A stretch of DNA of 64,000 nucleotides from Bacteroidales bacterium UBA6248 (GTDB taxonomy: Bacteria > Bacteroidota > Bacteroidia > Bacteroidales > Lentimicrobiaceae), in NCBI GenBank assembly GCA_002441345.1, contig DJVU01000085.1:53844-117843 (forward strand), given 5' to 3'. The notes beneath the pieces are model-generated. The model worked only from the letters and a program-made list of their open reading frames with translations. It was not told the origin of the DNA and ran no database searches. This document shows, piece by piece, positions 1-7,716 of this stretch; positions within the stretch are counted from its first letter, which is position 1; each line of letters starts with the position of its first letter. A program made the position numbers and the translations under genes.

Positions 1-67
1 TTAGCTCAGCTGGTAGAGCAGCTCATTCGTAATGAGCGGGTCGGGGGTTCGAGTCCCCTGAGTGGCT
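1..67 (+). tRNA. tRNA-Thr (anticodon CGU), 5' end cut by window
   Basis: Cloverleaf seen directly. The D-stem is GCTC/GAGC. The anticodon stem GCTCA/TGAGC closes a TTCGTAA loop, so the anticodon is CGT (reads ACG, Thr). The T-arm is GGGGG-TTCGAGT-CCCCT, and the 3' acceptor strand GAGTGGC is followed by discriminator T at 67. The window appears to begin at about tRNA position 7, so six acceptor bases lie outside. The next bases are CAA, so CCA is not encoded and must be added after transcription. Confidence 0.93.
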
Positions 68-68
68 C

Positions 69-99
69 AAAGGCCGGATACAGATCCGGCCTTTTTTTT
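69..99 (+). terminator. Rho-independent terminator of the tRNA gene
   Basis: Perfect stem AAAGGCCGGAT / ATCCGGCCTTT (69-79 with 84-94), loop ACAG, running into a T8 tract at 92-99. It directly follows the tRNA. Confidence 0.9.
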
Positions 100-260
100 A
101 CCACTTTTAAAAAAAGTGCAAAGACACGAATTGGAGGGAATTGATTCCCGGTCGCGTTTACCATCATAACAAAAAGGCGAAGATTCCCGCTCCCTCTTCC
201 GTTAAAGCGTATGTTGCCTGACTAAAGTCCGGAACTGCATCAATTTTAACGATCGCCGGA

Positions 261-1316
261 CTATATTGATTTCTTTTCGGGAAAGAGCAGAGAGGCGCCG
301 ATACTCACACCCAGAATGATCAGTATAATGTAAAGCGAGTGCGCAGTGGTAAACCCGATTTCCTTCAGCCAGTGATGCGTCAGCATCTTAATGCCTATGA
401 ATATCAGCAAAACCGAAAGACCGGTTTTAAGGTAACGGAAAATATCGATGATGTTGACAACCATGAAAAACAAGGCTCTGAGTCCAAGAATAGCAAACAC
501 ATTCGAAAAGAATACGATATACGGGTCTTTTGTTACCGCGAAGATCGCCGGAATAGAATCCACCGCGAATATCAGGTCGGTAAACTCAATCACCATCAGC
601 ACGATAAACAGCGGGGTGATGTAAAGCTTTTTATCCTTATGGATGAAAAAATGGTGACGAACAAAGACAGGATATACCGGGAGATACTTTGCCGCAAACC
701 GGACAACCGGATGCGTGGCGGCATCGATTTTTTCCTTTTGGTTTCGTGTAATGAACATCTTAGCCCCTGTGAATATCAGCAGAGCCCCAAAGAAATACAG
801 TACCCAGGCGAACTGCTGAATAATGGCTGATGCGGAAAAAATAAAGACAAACCTCAAAACTATGGCAGCCAGGATTCCCCAGAAAAGCACTCTGCGGTAG
901 TAACGGGGCTCCACACCAAAGGCAAAGAAAACCATAACCATCACAAAAATATTATCAACGGATAGGGCTTTCTCAATCAGATAGCCGGTAAGGAACTCGA
1001 GAGCTAGATTGTTCTTATAGATTTTTAACGCTTCCGGATAAGCCAGCCCGTCGATTTTTACAGGATGACCGTACTTGCCAATCAGATGTTCAAGATCCGC
1101 GAGTGTCCCCTCCTTCCCGAGGTGAATCCATTCACCGTGGGTAATCAGCAGCACATAGAACCCCAGCGAAAAAGCAACCCAGAGCAGAGTCCAGAACAGG
1201 GCTTCCCTGAATGGGATCACATGATTTCTCCGGTCAAAAACCCCGAGATCGAGTAAAAGAATGCCCGTGATAACCGTTAAAAAAATGGAAAAGAAAATCA
1301 GCTCACTGTGGTTCAT
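261..1316 (-). CDS. TerC/Alx-family integral membrane protein
   Basis: A 351-residue polytopic membrane protein of the TerC family. Members are linked to tellurite resistance and, more recently, to metal (Mn) export. The sequence has about nine hydrophobic segments and the family's acidic motifs: LLDLGVFDRR near the N-terminus, LSVDNIFV in the middle, and FAVDSIPAIFAVT towards the C-terminus. The reading frame stays open up to a TTG at 1340. ATG 1316 is preferred because the TTG overlaps a -7 box (1338-1345) that would place the transcript start downstream of it. The gene stands alone, divergent from glnA. The family call is firm; the substrate is inferred only from the family. Confidence 0.9.
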   Translation of the reverse strand: MNHSELIFFSIFLTVITGILLLDLGVFDRRNHVIPFREALFWTLLWVAFSLGFYVLLITHGEWIHLGKEGTLADLEHLIGKYGHPVKIDGLAYPEALKIYKNNLALEFLTGYLIEKALSVDNIFVMVMVFFAFGVEPRYYRRVLFWGILAAIVLRFVFIFSASAIIQQFAWVLYFFGALLIFTGAKMFITRNQKEKIDAATHPVVRFAAKYLPVYPVFVRHHFFIHKDKKLYITPLFIVLMVIEFTDLIFAVDSIPAIFAVTKDPYIVFFSNVFAILGLRALFFMVVNIIDIFRYLKTGLSVLLIFIGIKMLTHHWLKEIGFTTAHSLYIILIILGVSIGASLLFPEKKSI

Positions 1317-1337
1317 TTCAGATGACGTTACGGCTGG

Positions 1338-1366
1338 CAAATTTAAAGCGAATCGGGATTAACAAA
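1338..1366 (-). promoter_or_regulatory. Bacteroidota-type promoter for the terC-like gene
   Basis: On the minus strand a -7 box TAAATTTG (1338-1345) lies 17 nt from a TTTTG (-33 like, 1363-1366). The usual spacing is 19-21, so the -33 match is slightly short. The predicted start just upstream of 1330 supports ATG 1316. Confidence 0.4.
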
Positions 1367-1414
1367 ACTGCTTTTTGCAAATAATAATAATTATTCAAAA
1401 GCTCGCTGTTTTAG

Positions 1415-1443
1415 TTGCTTGTGTTAAAAACTTTCTAATTTTG
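1415..1443 (+). promoter_or_regulatory. Bacteroidota-type promoter for glnA
   Basis: TTG at 1415-1417, 18 nt spacer, then TAATTTTG at 1436-1443, a perfect match to TAnnTTTG. It would give a leader of roughly 75 nt before the glutamine synthetase start. Confidence 0.5.
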
Positions 1444-1527
1444 AACTCGATTTCCGCGCAAATTAACCCGTTAGGAAGTGAAGCCCATTATGGTTTTCAT
1501 TCCGAACTTATATAAAACTACGTTGAT

Positions 1528-3030
1528 ATGACCGTTTTCACAGAACTCAATCCCAACCCGCTTGTACAGTACCTCAACAAGCCTTCGGCCGAATTTACGC
1601 GTGCCGACATCATCAAATTCATCGAGGATCACAACATTGAAATGGTGAACTTCAGGTACACCGGAGGCGATGGCCGTTTGAAAACCCTGAACTTCGTTAT
1701 CAGTTCACGCGAACATCTTAATTCCATTCTCACCACGGGTGAGCGGGTCGACGGTTCCAGCCTCTTCCCGTTTATTCAGGCAGGATCGAGCGATCTTTAT
1801 GTTGTTCCCCGCTACCGCACGGCGTTTGTCAATCCGTTTTCGGATGTCCCCGCCCTGGATATTCTTTGTTCCTACTACAACAAAGACGGAGAACCGCTAG
1901 AAAGTTCGCCCGAATATATTCTTCATAAAGCCCATCTCGCGCTGAAGGAAAAAACCGGATACTCATTTGATGTGATGGGAGAACTGGAATACTATGTAAT
2001 CAGCGAGGAGGAGGATCTTTTCCGGGCCGTTGACCAGAAAGGATACCATGAATCCTATCCTTTCGCAAAATGGGAACAGCTCCGTACCGAAGCAATGACC
2101 GCCATGGCCAAAGCCGGGTGTCTGATTAAGTACGGACATTCGGAAGTTGGTAATTTTATTCAGGATGGCAAACTCTATGAACAAAATGAAATAGAGTTTA
2201 TGCCCACCAATCTTGAAGATGCCGCTGACCAGCTGGTAATTGCCAAATGGATTCTTCGCTCACTGGCCTACAAATACGGTGTTACCGTAACGTTTGCCCC
2301 TAAAATTACCGTAGGAAAAGCAGGCAGCGGATTGCACGTTCACACCAAACTGGTGAAAAACGGCAAAAACCAGATGATTGAAAACGGAAAACTCAGCGAC
2401 ACCGCACGCCGGGCAATAGCCGGATATCTTGAGCTGGCACCGTCGCTTACCGCTTTCGGCAACACCAACCCCTCTTCCTATTTCCGCCTGGTTCCGCACC
2501 AGGAAGCCCCTACCAATATCTGCTGGGGCGATCGCAACCGCAGCGTGCTGGTAAGGGTCCCGCTGGGATGGACCGGAGGAAATTCCATGATCTACCACGC
2601 CAATCCACTCGAAGCTCCTGCCACCGACGATCTTTCACAACTGCAAACCGTTGAATTCAGGTGCCCCGACGGATCTGCCGATATCTATCTGCTGCTGGCC
2701 GGACTTACCGTTGCTGCACGACATGGTCTGGAGCTTGAAAATTCTCTGGAAATTGCAGAAAAAACGTACGTTGATGTCAATATCTTCGATGAAAAGCACA
2801 AATCAAGGATGGAACAGCTGAACAAGCTCCCGGTTTCATGCTGGGAATCGGCTGCCATGCTCGAGAAGCAAGCGGATATTTACCTCAGGTACGATGTTTT
2901 CTCACAGGGTGTGATCGACGGACTTGCACGCAGGCTGCGGAGTTTCAACGATGAACATTTGCGCGAGGAAATTAAAAATGACCAGAATAAAGTAATGGAG
3001 CTTGTGGAGAAGTTCTTCCACTGCGGATAA
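1528..3030 (+). CDS. glnA: Glutamine synthetase (class I-like, 500 aa)
   Basis: Makes glutamine from glutamate, ammonia and ATP in the cytosol. Residues about 20-110 form the beta-grasp domain (NFRYTGGDGR). The catalytic domain follows: metal-binding glutamates in GELEYYV (E152, E154), HSEVGNFIQ (about 204-210), the nucleotide/metal loop KITVGKAGSGLHVHT (H270, H272), and NRSVLVRVP (337-345). At 500 residues it is longer than typical 470-residue GSI, and no adenylylation-site loop of the NLYDLPPE kind is visible, so control by adenylylation looks unlikely. It is transcribed alone, with a promoter upstream and a terminator at the 3' end. No PII or ammonium transporter gene is adjacent. Confidence 0.95.
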   Translation: MTVFTELNPNPLVQYLNKPSAEFTRADIIKFIEDHNIEMVNFRYTGGDGRLKTLNFVISSREHLNSILTTGERVDGSSLFPFIQAGSSDLYVVPRYRTAFVNPFSDVPALDILCSYYNKDGEPLESSPEYILHKAHLALKEKTGYSFDVMGELEYYVISEEEDLFRAVDQKGYHESYPFAKWEQLRTEAMTAMAKAGCLIKYGHSEVGNFIQDGKLYEQNEIEFMPTNLEDAADQLVIAKWILRSLAYKYGVTVTFAPKITVGKAGSGLHVHTKLVKNGKNQMIENGKLSDTARRAIAGYLELAPSLTAFGNTNPSSYFRLVPHQEAPTNICWGDRNRSVLVRVPLGWTGGNSMIYHANPLEAPATDDLSQLQTVEFRCPDGSADIYLLLAGLTVAARHGLELENSLEIAEKTYVDVNIFDEKHKSRMEQLNKLPVSCWESAAMLEKQADIYLRYDVFSQGVIDGLARRLRSFNDEHLREEIKNDQNKVMELVEKFFHCG

Positions 3031-3050
3031 TCCCTTCAGGAATAGATTTA

Positions 3051-3090
3051 GGAAAGCCCTTTGGTTTATCTGCCTGAGGGCTTTCCCGTT
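3051..3090 (+). terminator. Terminator of glnA
   Basis: Perfect 10-bp stem GGAAAGCCCT / AGGGCTTTCC (3051-3060 with 3077-3086), followed by CGTTTTCC. The T-run is short. The hairpin contains the stop codon of the converging minus-strand gene, so it may act on both transcripts. Confidence 0.6.
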
Positions 3091-4175
3091 TTCCTGAAAC
3101 GGATCAGCCTTCGTCCGAGATAAACACGTCTGAGCCAGAGAGGAAGTACAATGGCTCCGATAACGAGGTAAGGATAATATGAAATAATCCTCCACGAAAA
3201 AGCAACAAGCGTGGTAAGATCACCGGAAGGCCCTGCAATGAACTCACGGAGGAAAATCGGGAAGAAGTACTCTGCTATCCCGCTCCCGCCCGGAGTGGGA
3301 CTGATAAGCATAATAACCCACATTAAAAGCTGACGGGCATAAATCAGGAAGTTATCGCCCAGTAAAATCGGCCCTGTAAACGCCATAATCAGAAAATTGA
3401 CCACCCAGAAACGGGCCGTCCACGATAATACCGTTGCACCAAAGGCTTTCAACCAAAACCACAGGTTATTCCCCTTCAGGGTTTCAGCAGTCAGAATAAC
3501 CTGGTCGCCGGTCTTTACAGCACCATCCCTGAATTTGGCCAGTATTTTCAGCGAGGTAAGTTTCAAAAGCAACCACTTAAAGCCTCCCGGATTGAAGAAA
3601 ATACCGAAAGCAAGAAACAGCGTTAATGAAACAATGAAACCGTACCCGATAAAAAATACGTTCATCGAGCTTATTGAATGGCCAAACACCAGCAAATCCG
3701 AGCCGGCGACTGCAACACGGCTGTATCCGGCAATCACAAAAACCACCGGCACCATAACGATGTAAAAAAGCTCATCCAGCATTGCCGTTACCACAACAAT
3801 GGCCGTAGACCTCCCTGTACCAAGCTTTTCTTTACTCAAAATGAAAATAGCTATCGCTGAACCGCCGACCACCGAAGGTGTAACGCTTGAAGCAAATTCC
3901 CACAGCATGATTACTTCAAACGATCGCCTCCAGCTTAACTCTTCTCCGGTTAGCAGGCGGATCCGGTACATATAGGAAAGATCCCTCAGCACCATCATCA
4001 GCAGGGCAAAAAATAAAAATACATACGAATACCACTTCCAGCGCAACGAAGCCAGATCGCTGTGGGATAAATCACCTGCAATCATGTAAATTATAACAAA
4101 CAGCCCGATTACCACCGGAATAATAATCCGTCGGAAGGCAAACATGTTCAATATCCGGCGCTGCTGACTGGGCAT
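3066..4175 (-). CDS. LPG-synthase transmembrane-domain protein (YbhN/UPF0104-like)
   Basis: A 369-residue polytopic membrane protein resembling the flippase-like transmembrane part of lysylphosphatidylglycerol synthases. Eight or more hydrophobic segments are visible. Family-like stretches are the N-terminal LRWKWYSYVFLFFALLMMVLR region, EFASSVTPSVVGGSA near residue 110, and a C-terminal LISPTPGGSGIAEYFF motif (about 290-305). There is no cytosolic aminoacyl-transferase domain, so it is not a full MprF; the role is probably in membrane lipid or polyprenol-linked substrate handling. ATG 4175 is chosen over an upstream TTG (4184). It converges on glnA and is divergent from hsp20. Confidence 0.85.
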   Translation of the reverse strand: MPSQQRRILNMFAFRRIIIPVVIGLFVIIYMIAGDLSHSDLASLRWKWYSYVFLFFALLMMVLRDLSYMYRIRLLTGEELSWRRSFEVIMLWEFASSVTPSVVGGSAIAIFILSKEKLGTGRSTAIVVVTAMLDELFYIVMVPVVFVIAGYSRVAVAGSDLLVFGHSISSMNVFFIGYGFIVSLTLFLAFGIFFNPGGFKWLLLKLTSLKILAKFRDGAVKTGDQVILTAETLKGNNLWFWLKAFGATVLSWTARFWVVNFLIMAFTGPILLGDNFLIYARQLLMWVIMLISPTPGGSGIAEYFFPIFLREFIAGPSGDLTTLVAFSWRIISYYPYLVIGAIVLPLWLRRVYLGRRLIRFRKTGKPSGR

Positions 4176-4198
4176 TTGTTTCAATTCAAATTAAAAAA

Positions 4199-4206
4199 CA
4201 AATATA
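4199..4206 (-). promoter_or_regulatory. -7 box upstream of the LPG-synthase-like gene
   Basis: TATATTTG on the minus strand matches TAnnTTTG exactly, about 25 nt from ATG 4175. No TTG lies at the expected 19-21 nt, so the assignment rests on the -7 box alone. Confidence 0.4.
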
Positions 4207-4425
4207 AGGCCTTTCGCTCAGCAACAGTTCAAAAACATGTGTGTCGCAGTCCGCTAATAATTAATTTCCGAATGCGGATTTACATCATGTGTAATTAAGC
4301 GTTTTCTCCCACACTGTTCCCCGGGCTTAATCCCACGAACCATCACCGGACAATATCGGGAACATCCAAGCTCCCCGGGTGGCCGTTTATGGAAGCATCC
4401 GGAGGATAGCAGACAAAGATAAACG

Positions 4426-4475
4426 CCATTTTGTCATGTTTTCAAAAACAATGCATGTCATTTTGTCTTGTTTTT
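4426..4475 (+). repeat. Two 18-nt direct repeats upstream of hsp20
   Basis: CCATTTTGTCATGTTTTC (4426-4443) and TCATTTTGTCTTGTTTTT (4458-4475) share CATTTTGTC-TGTTTT and lie 32 nt apart, about three helical turns and so on one face of the DNA. They sit 85-135 nt upstream of the hsp20 start, where an activator or repressor of a stress gene would bind. The binding protein is unknown. Confidence 0.5.
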
Positions 4476-4501
4476 CAGACTTTTTCGGATAAAATACCGG
4501 A

Positions 4502-4517
4502 TGGTATGCATATTGAC
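4502..4517 (+). promoter_or_regulatory. hsp20: Possible sigma-54-type promoter for hsp20
   Basis: TGGTATGCATATTGAC fits TGGCACG-N4-TTGC with the GG intact and the -12 GC changed to GA. It lies about 45 nt from the start codon, and the direct repeats upstream are where enhancer sites would be. No TAnnTTTG box competes. This is an inference from pattern and position only. Confidence 0.3.
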
Positions 4518-4561
4518 ACAGCCTGGAAAACCAAAATCAAAATAAAAAGGAGAACCATATT

Positions 4562-4969
4562 ATGACACTCATCCGTTTCCATAACCAGCCGTTAACCGGC
4601 TATACGGCCAATCGTTATTACAACAGCGAAGAGCAGTCGGGCTGCGGCTGTGCCGTTCCGTCAAACATCATCCGCACCGGCGAAGCTATAATTGCTGAGC
4701 TTTCCGTTCCCGGGTTCAACAAAGAAGATTTCAATATTTCGCTGGAGCATCAGGAATTGAAAATCACAGCTAAAGCCGGCGAACAGGAGCAGAACGAAGA
4801 CCGCTACCTGAAACGCGAATTTTTGCGCAGCGATGTAAGCAAAAGTTTTATCATACCTAAGACCGTGGATGCCGAAAGCATCACTGCAGACTACAAAAAC
4901 GGAATACTCAGGGTAGAGTTACCCTTAAAAAAAGAAGCGAAAATAACCCGCGAAATCCGGATTAACTAA
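4562..4969 (+). CDS. hsp20: Hsp20/alpha-crystallin small heat-shock protein
   Basis: A 135-residue ATP-independent holdase that binds unfolding proteins in the cytosol. The alpha-crystallin domain spans about residues 35-125, with the hallmark NGILRVELP motif near its end and a C-terminal IRI (I-x-I) peptide used in oligomer assembly. A short N-terminus with a CGC pair precedes it. The start is supported by a clear Shine-Dalgarno sequence AAAGGAG (about 4547-4553) at 8-9 nt, unusual in this genome and consistent with high expression under stress. It is monocistronic: a strong terminator follows. Confidence 0.95.
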   Translation: MTLIRFHNQPLTGYTANRYYNSEEQSGCGCAVPSNIIRTGEAIIAELSVPGFNKEDFNISLEHQELKITAKAGEQEQNEDRYLKREFLRSDVSKSFIIPKTVDAESITADYKNGILRVELPLKKEAKITREIRIN

Positions 4970-4982
4970 AAACCTGTATTCT

Positions 4983-5026
4983 GAAACGGGGCTGTTCCAT
5001 TCCGGTCAGCCCCGTTTTCAGTTTTT
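4983..5026 (+). terminator. Terminator of hsp20
   Basis: Stem AAACGGGGCTG / CAGCCCCGTTT (4984-4994 with 5007-5017), loop of 12 nt, followed by T-rich TTCAGTTTTT. Confidence 0.85.
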
Positions 5027-5078
5027 GCGCATCCATGCATTCTAAATCCCGATCTTTGCATGCCTTAATAACTGCCTG

Positions 5079-5978
5079 ATGCTTTCACCGCGGGTTAAAT
5101 CCCATGCAGCGCTTGCCGTTGCGGGACTTCTGTTTGGAGCCAATTACTGGATTGCCAAGGGGCTTATGCCGGGCTTTCTCACCCCCATGCAGATTATTTT
5201 CATTCGCGGACTGGCTGCAATGCTGTTGTTCTGGCTGGTATCCCTGTTTGTGAATCCGGAACCCGTCCGCAAATCCGATCACCGGAGCCTGATCGTTGCC
5301 GCTGCGCTTGGAGTAGCCATCAACCAGATCTTCTTCTTCACCGGCCTGAGCTATACAAGTCCGGTTGACACTTCCCTGATACATGCGGCCAGCCCTTTGC
5401 TGGTGCTGCTTTTCTCGGCTTTGCTGATGCACGAAAAGATTTCCGCTACCCGGCTGACCGGCATACTCACCGGGGGAGCAGGCGCGGTATTGCTTATACT
5501 GCAGGCAGGAAGCGCTCAGAACAGCCAGAGTTCCCTTGCAGGAAATACCCTCATCCTGGCCAACATCACAGCCTATAGCCTGTATCTTGTAAAGATTAAA
5601 CCCATGATGATGCGGTATTCGGCGATAACCGTTATGAAATGGGTTTTCCTGTACGGATTCCTTCTGGTGATACCTTTCAGCCTGCCTTCAATGACCCGTA
5701 TTTCGTTTGTGCATTTTACTGCCCAGGCCTGGATGGCGATTTCTTACGTTGTTGTCGGAACAACTTTCCTTGCCTACCTCCTCACCACCTTTTCGCTAAA
5801 AGCCGTCAGCGCTACCGTTGCCGGTTATTATATCTACATGCAGCCGGTGGTTGCCGGCGGAATGGGAATCCTGTTTTTCGGGGAAACGGTCGGGCCGGTA
5901 AAAATCCTTGCCGGTGCTGCAGTTTTTATTGGAATCTATCTGGTTAACCGGCGGCCGGCATCTAAAACAGATGCCTGA
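5079..5978 (+). CDS. EamA-family (DMT superfamily) transporter
   Basis: A 299-residue inner-membrane transporter with ten predicted helices arranged as two EamA repeats (about residues 8-140 and 150-292). Repeat 1 carries the typical FIRGLAAMLLFW and HAASPLLVLLFSALLMHEKIS patterns; repeat 2 ends LLFFGETVGPVKILAGAAVFIGIYLV. Such proteins usually export metabolites or amino acids; the substrate cannot be read from sequence. Its last 17 nt overlap the end of the converging phospholipase D-type gene. Confidence 0.9.
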   Translation: MLSPRVKSHAALAVAGLLFGANYWIAKGLMPGFLTPMQIIFIRGLAAMLLFWLVSLFVNPEPVRKSDHRSLIVAAALGVAINQIFFFTGLSYTSPVDTSLIHAASPLLVLLFSALLMHEKISATRLTGILTGGAGAVLLILQAGSAQNSQSSLAGNTLILANITAYSLYLVKIKPMMMRYSAITVMKWVFLYGFLLVIPFSLPSMTRISFVHFTAQAWMAISYVVVGTTFLAYLLTTFSLKAVSATVAGYYIYMQPVVAGGMGILFFGETVGPVKILAGAAVFIGIYLVNRRPASKTDA

Positions 5979-7038
5979 AAGGAATCAGCATCCATCCCAG
6001 TACTTTTTCAAGAATCGATCGATTCTTCCATGCTTCATAGTCAAAAGGTATACAATCCCGCATTGTTTCATCCAGATGTTTCCGGAGCTGTCCGGCAATC
6101 GAAGGATGCTTTCCGAAAAGCATAATCTCGTGCTGATACCTGAAGCTCCGGTAATCAAAATTAGCCGATCCTATGGCATAGGTTTCCCCATCCACCAGAA
6201 CCGCCTTAGCATGCAGATTTCCGGGAGTATAGAACTTAATATTAATATTATTGTGATAATAAAAACCAAGATACTTTCCCCTGAGCAGGTCAACCGACCA
6301 CACATCGGAATGCAGAGGTACCAGAACGGTGACATTAACACCCCTGCGGGCTGCCAGCATCATGTACCGCCTCAGCCTGTAACCGGGTAAAAAATAGGGG
6401 GTTTCAATAATTACCTCCCGGCTGGCCTGGCTGATAAGCATTTCATACCGCATTTTAATCATTTGCCGGTATATAGATGGTAATTCCTGAACAATTTCAA
6501 AACCGTGGTAATGTATTGTCCGCTTATACGAAAACCGGTTAAAAATATACTTATTGCGGATTTTATAGCTTTCATTGAAAACTTTAACAAACACCTTTGC
6601 AAGGGAGCCGTCAATCCGCAGCATCAGTTCCCGCCACTTCAGCGAATATGCTGTAATATTGGCCGATCCCAGATACAGAATGCGATCATCAATAACAAGC
6701 AGCTTGCGGTGGTTCCGGCGATGGTTTTTGGTAACGAAATCGATGAAAAATTTAATTTTCTTAAAATAAACCACTTCCCCGCCATACCGGATCAGCTCTG
6801 AAAAAAAAGCTTCCGGGAGCACGGTACCCCAGGAGTCGAGCAGAAGCCTGACTTCAACCCCCTGCTGGCATTTTTCCGTTAAGAGGTCACGGAACCGGCG
6901 ACCACTTTCATCGTTCGCTATCCGGTAGATCTCAAGATAAATATAATGTTCGGCACTGGCAATATCTTCAAACATGGCTGTTTGAAACCCCATAGGATCA
7001 TCATACAAAACAGCAGACCTGAGCGGAATGTCTTTCAT
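5962..7038 (-). CDS. Cardiolipin synthase-like phospholipase D protein
   Basis: A 358-residue protein with two PLD catalytic HKD motifs: NHRKLLVIDD with GSANIT (about residues 112-132) and NLHAKAVLVDGE with GSANFDYRSF (about 282-305). This is the arrangement of cardiolipin synthases that join two phosphatidylglycerols, or phosphatidylglycerol and phosphatidylethanolamine. It lacks the two N-terminal transmembrane segments of ClsA, so it is closer in size to ClsB/YbhO types and is probably peripheral. A GTG at 7059 extends the frame, but a consensus promoter places the transcript start there, so ATG 7038 is used. The 3' end overlaps the EamA gene by 17 nt, tail to tail. Confidence 0.88.
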   Translation of the reverse strand: MKDIPLRSAVLYDDPMGFQTAMFEDIASAEHYIYLEIYRIANDESGRRFRDLLTEKCQQGVEVRLLLDSWGTVLPEAFFSELIRYGGEVVYFKKIKFFIDFVTKNHRRNHRKLLVIDDRILYLGSANITAYSLKWRELMLRIDGSLAKVFVKVFNESYKIRNKYIFNRFSYKRTIHYHGFEIVQELPSIYRQMIKMRYEMLISQASREVIIETPYFLPGYRLRRYMMLAARRGVNVTVLVPLHSDVWSVDLLRGKYLGFYYHNNINIKFYTPGNLHAKAVLVDGETYAIGSANFDYRSFRYQHEIMLFGKHPSIAGQLRKHLDETMRDCIPFDYEAWKNRSILEKVLGWMLIPFRHLF

Positions 7039-7066
7039 TTGTACGCGACAATTAATCACCTCTCAG

Positions 7067-7098
7067 CAAAGGTATTATTCTGCCGTCATCTCTCCAAA
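7067..7098 (-). promoter_or_regulatory. Consensus Bacteroidota promoter of the PLD gene
   Basis: On the minus strand: TTTG (7095-7098), N20, TACCTTTG (7067-7074). Both elements and the spacing are perfect. The predicted start is near 7060, about 22 nt ahead of ATG 7038. Confidence 0.7.
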
Positions 7099-7127
7099 TA
7101 AACATTACTGTCAGCTCTGAATCCTGG

Positions 7128-7460
7128 TCAGACCTGGTCGGTTTTGCGCGCAGCCAGCAATAGTTGTCTAACCTTTTCGGCAACGGATGCTGAAAAACCC
7201 TTGCATACAATCCGGCTCCGCGTGAAAGATTCTATGCAAATATCACTGCCTGCCCCGAATTTACTTATTTCAACGGAAATAACATTATTGCGCGGAATAG
7301 AAACCGTTTGATCACCTGAAAAGACTCCCCTCTTTCTGCGGTGAATAACAAATGTCTCATCTATTTCCAGAATATCGGGATGCAAAACACTCCCTCCCCA
7401 CAAAAAATTAGATTTAAATTTAACTGTACGATTTGGTTCTAACATAATACTAAAACTCAT
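7128..7460 (-). CDS. Small PH-like-domain protein, unrecognised
   Basis: A 110-residue protein with no signal peptide or membrane helix. The body alternates beta strands (FVIHRRKRGVF, QTVSIPRNNVISVEISKF, DICIESFTRSRIVCKGF) and ends with a helix (ASVAEKVRQLLLAARK). That strand-rich pattern with a closing helix looks like a bacterial pleckstrin-homology fold, but this is inferred from pattern and not from a recognised family. The ATG at 7460 overlaps the end of the upstream small gene by 11 nt, so the two are probably translationally coupled. A longer frame reading from further upstream exists but lies inside the neighbour and is not needed. Confidence 0.6.
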   Translation of the reverse strand: MSFSIMLEPNRTVKFKSNFLWGGSVLHPDILEIDETFVIHRRKRGVFSGDQTVSIPRNNVISVEISKFGAGSDICIESFTRSRIVCKGFSASVAEKVRQLLLAARKTDQV

Positions 7461-7716
7461 TTTGTGAATCGTCTGACGGTATAGTCTTAAGATCCTTATA
7501 ATTATTACTGATATAAGCCCTCTTTTGAAAACAGGCATTATGACGGACAAGCAAACTGCTGATCTCCTCATCATTCATTATACGAAACTCCCTTATTGCT
7601 TTAATCAGCGCTTCATTGCCGGAACCATATGAAAACGGACAACCGGTATCACGTTCCCCTGCCGGACATTCGCATACCAACCCGGCAAGATACGGCATAA
7701 ACATATAACGGTCCAT
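7450..7716 (-). CDS. Small Cys-containing hypothetical protein (88 aa)
   Basis: No family recognised. The N-terminal third carries CECPAGERDTGCPF (three cysteines within about 12 residues), which could bind a metal or form disulfides. The rest is charged and partly helical (NEALIKAIREFRIMNDEEISSLLVRH). There is no convincing signal peptide. Its TAG stop lies inside the start region of the PH-like gene (11-nt overlap), which argues that it is translated. Start is ATG 7716; the next Met codons (7701, 7695) are also possible. Confidence 0.5.
   Translation of the reverse strand: MDRYMFMPYLAGLVCECPAGERDTGCPFSYGSGNEALIKAIREFRIMNDEEISSLLVRHNACFQKRAYISNNYKDLKTIPSDDSQNEF

Larger units (their letters stand above)
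4176..4561. other. Divergent intergenic region (386 nt)
   Basis: No gene is supported here. It holds the promoter of the leftward membrane-protein gene, and on the right a pair of direct repeats, a sigma-54-like promoter match and a Shine-Dalgarno site for hsp20. The middle (about 4240-4420) shows nothing recognisable. Confidence 0.6.

Noticed and set aside
1..100. The tRNA-Thr as an integration site for a mobile element
   Set aside because: No integrase and no duplicated tRNA 3' end was seen in the window; the following genes are ordinary chromosomal ones.
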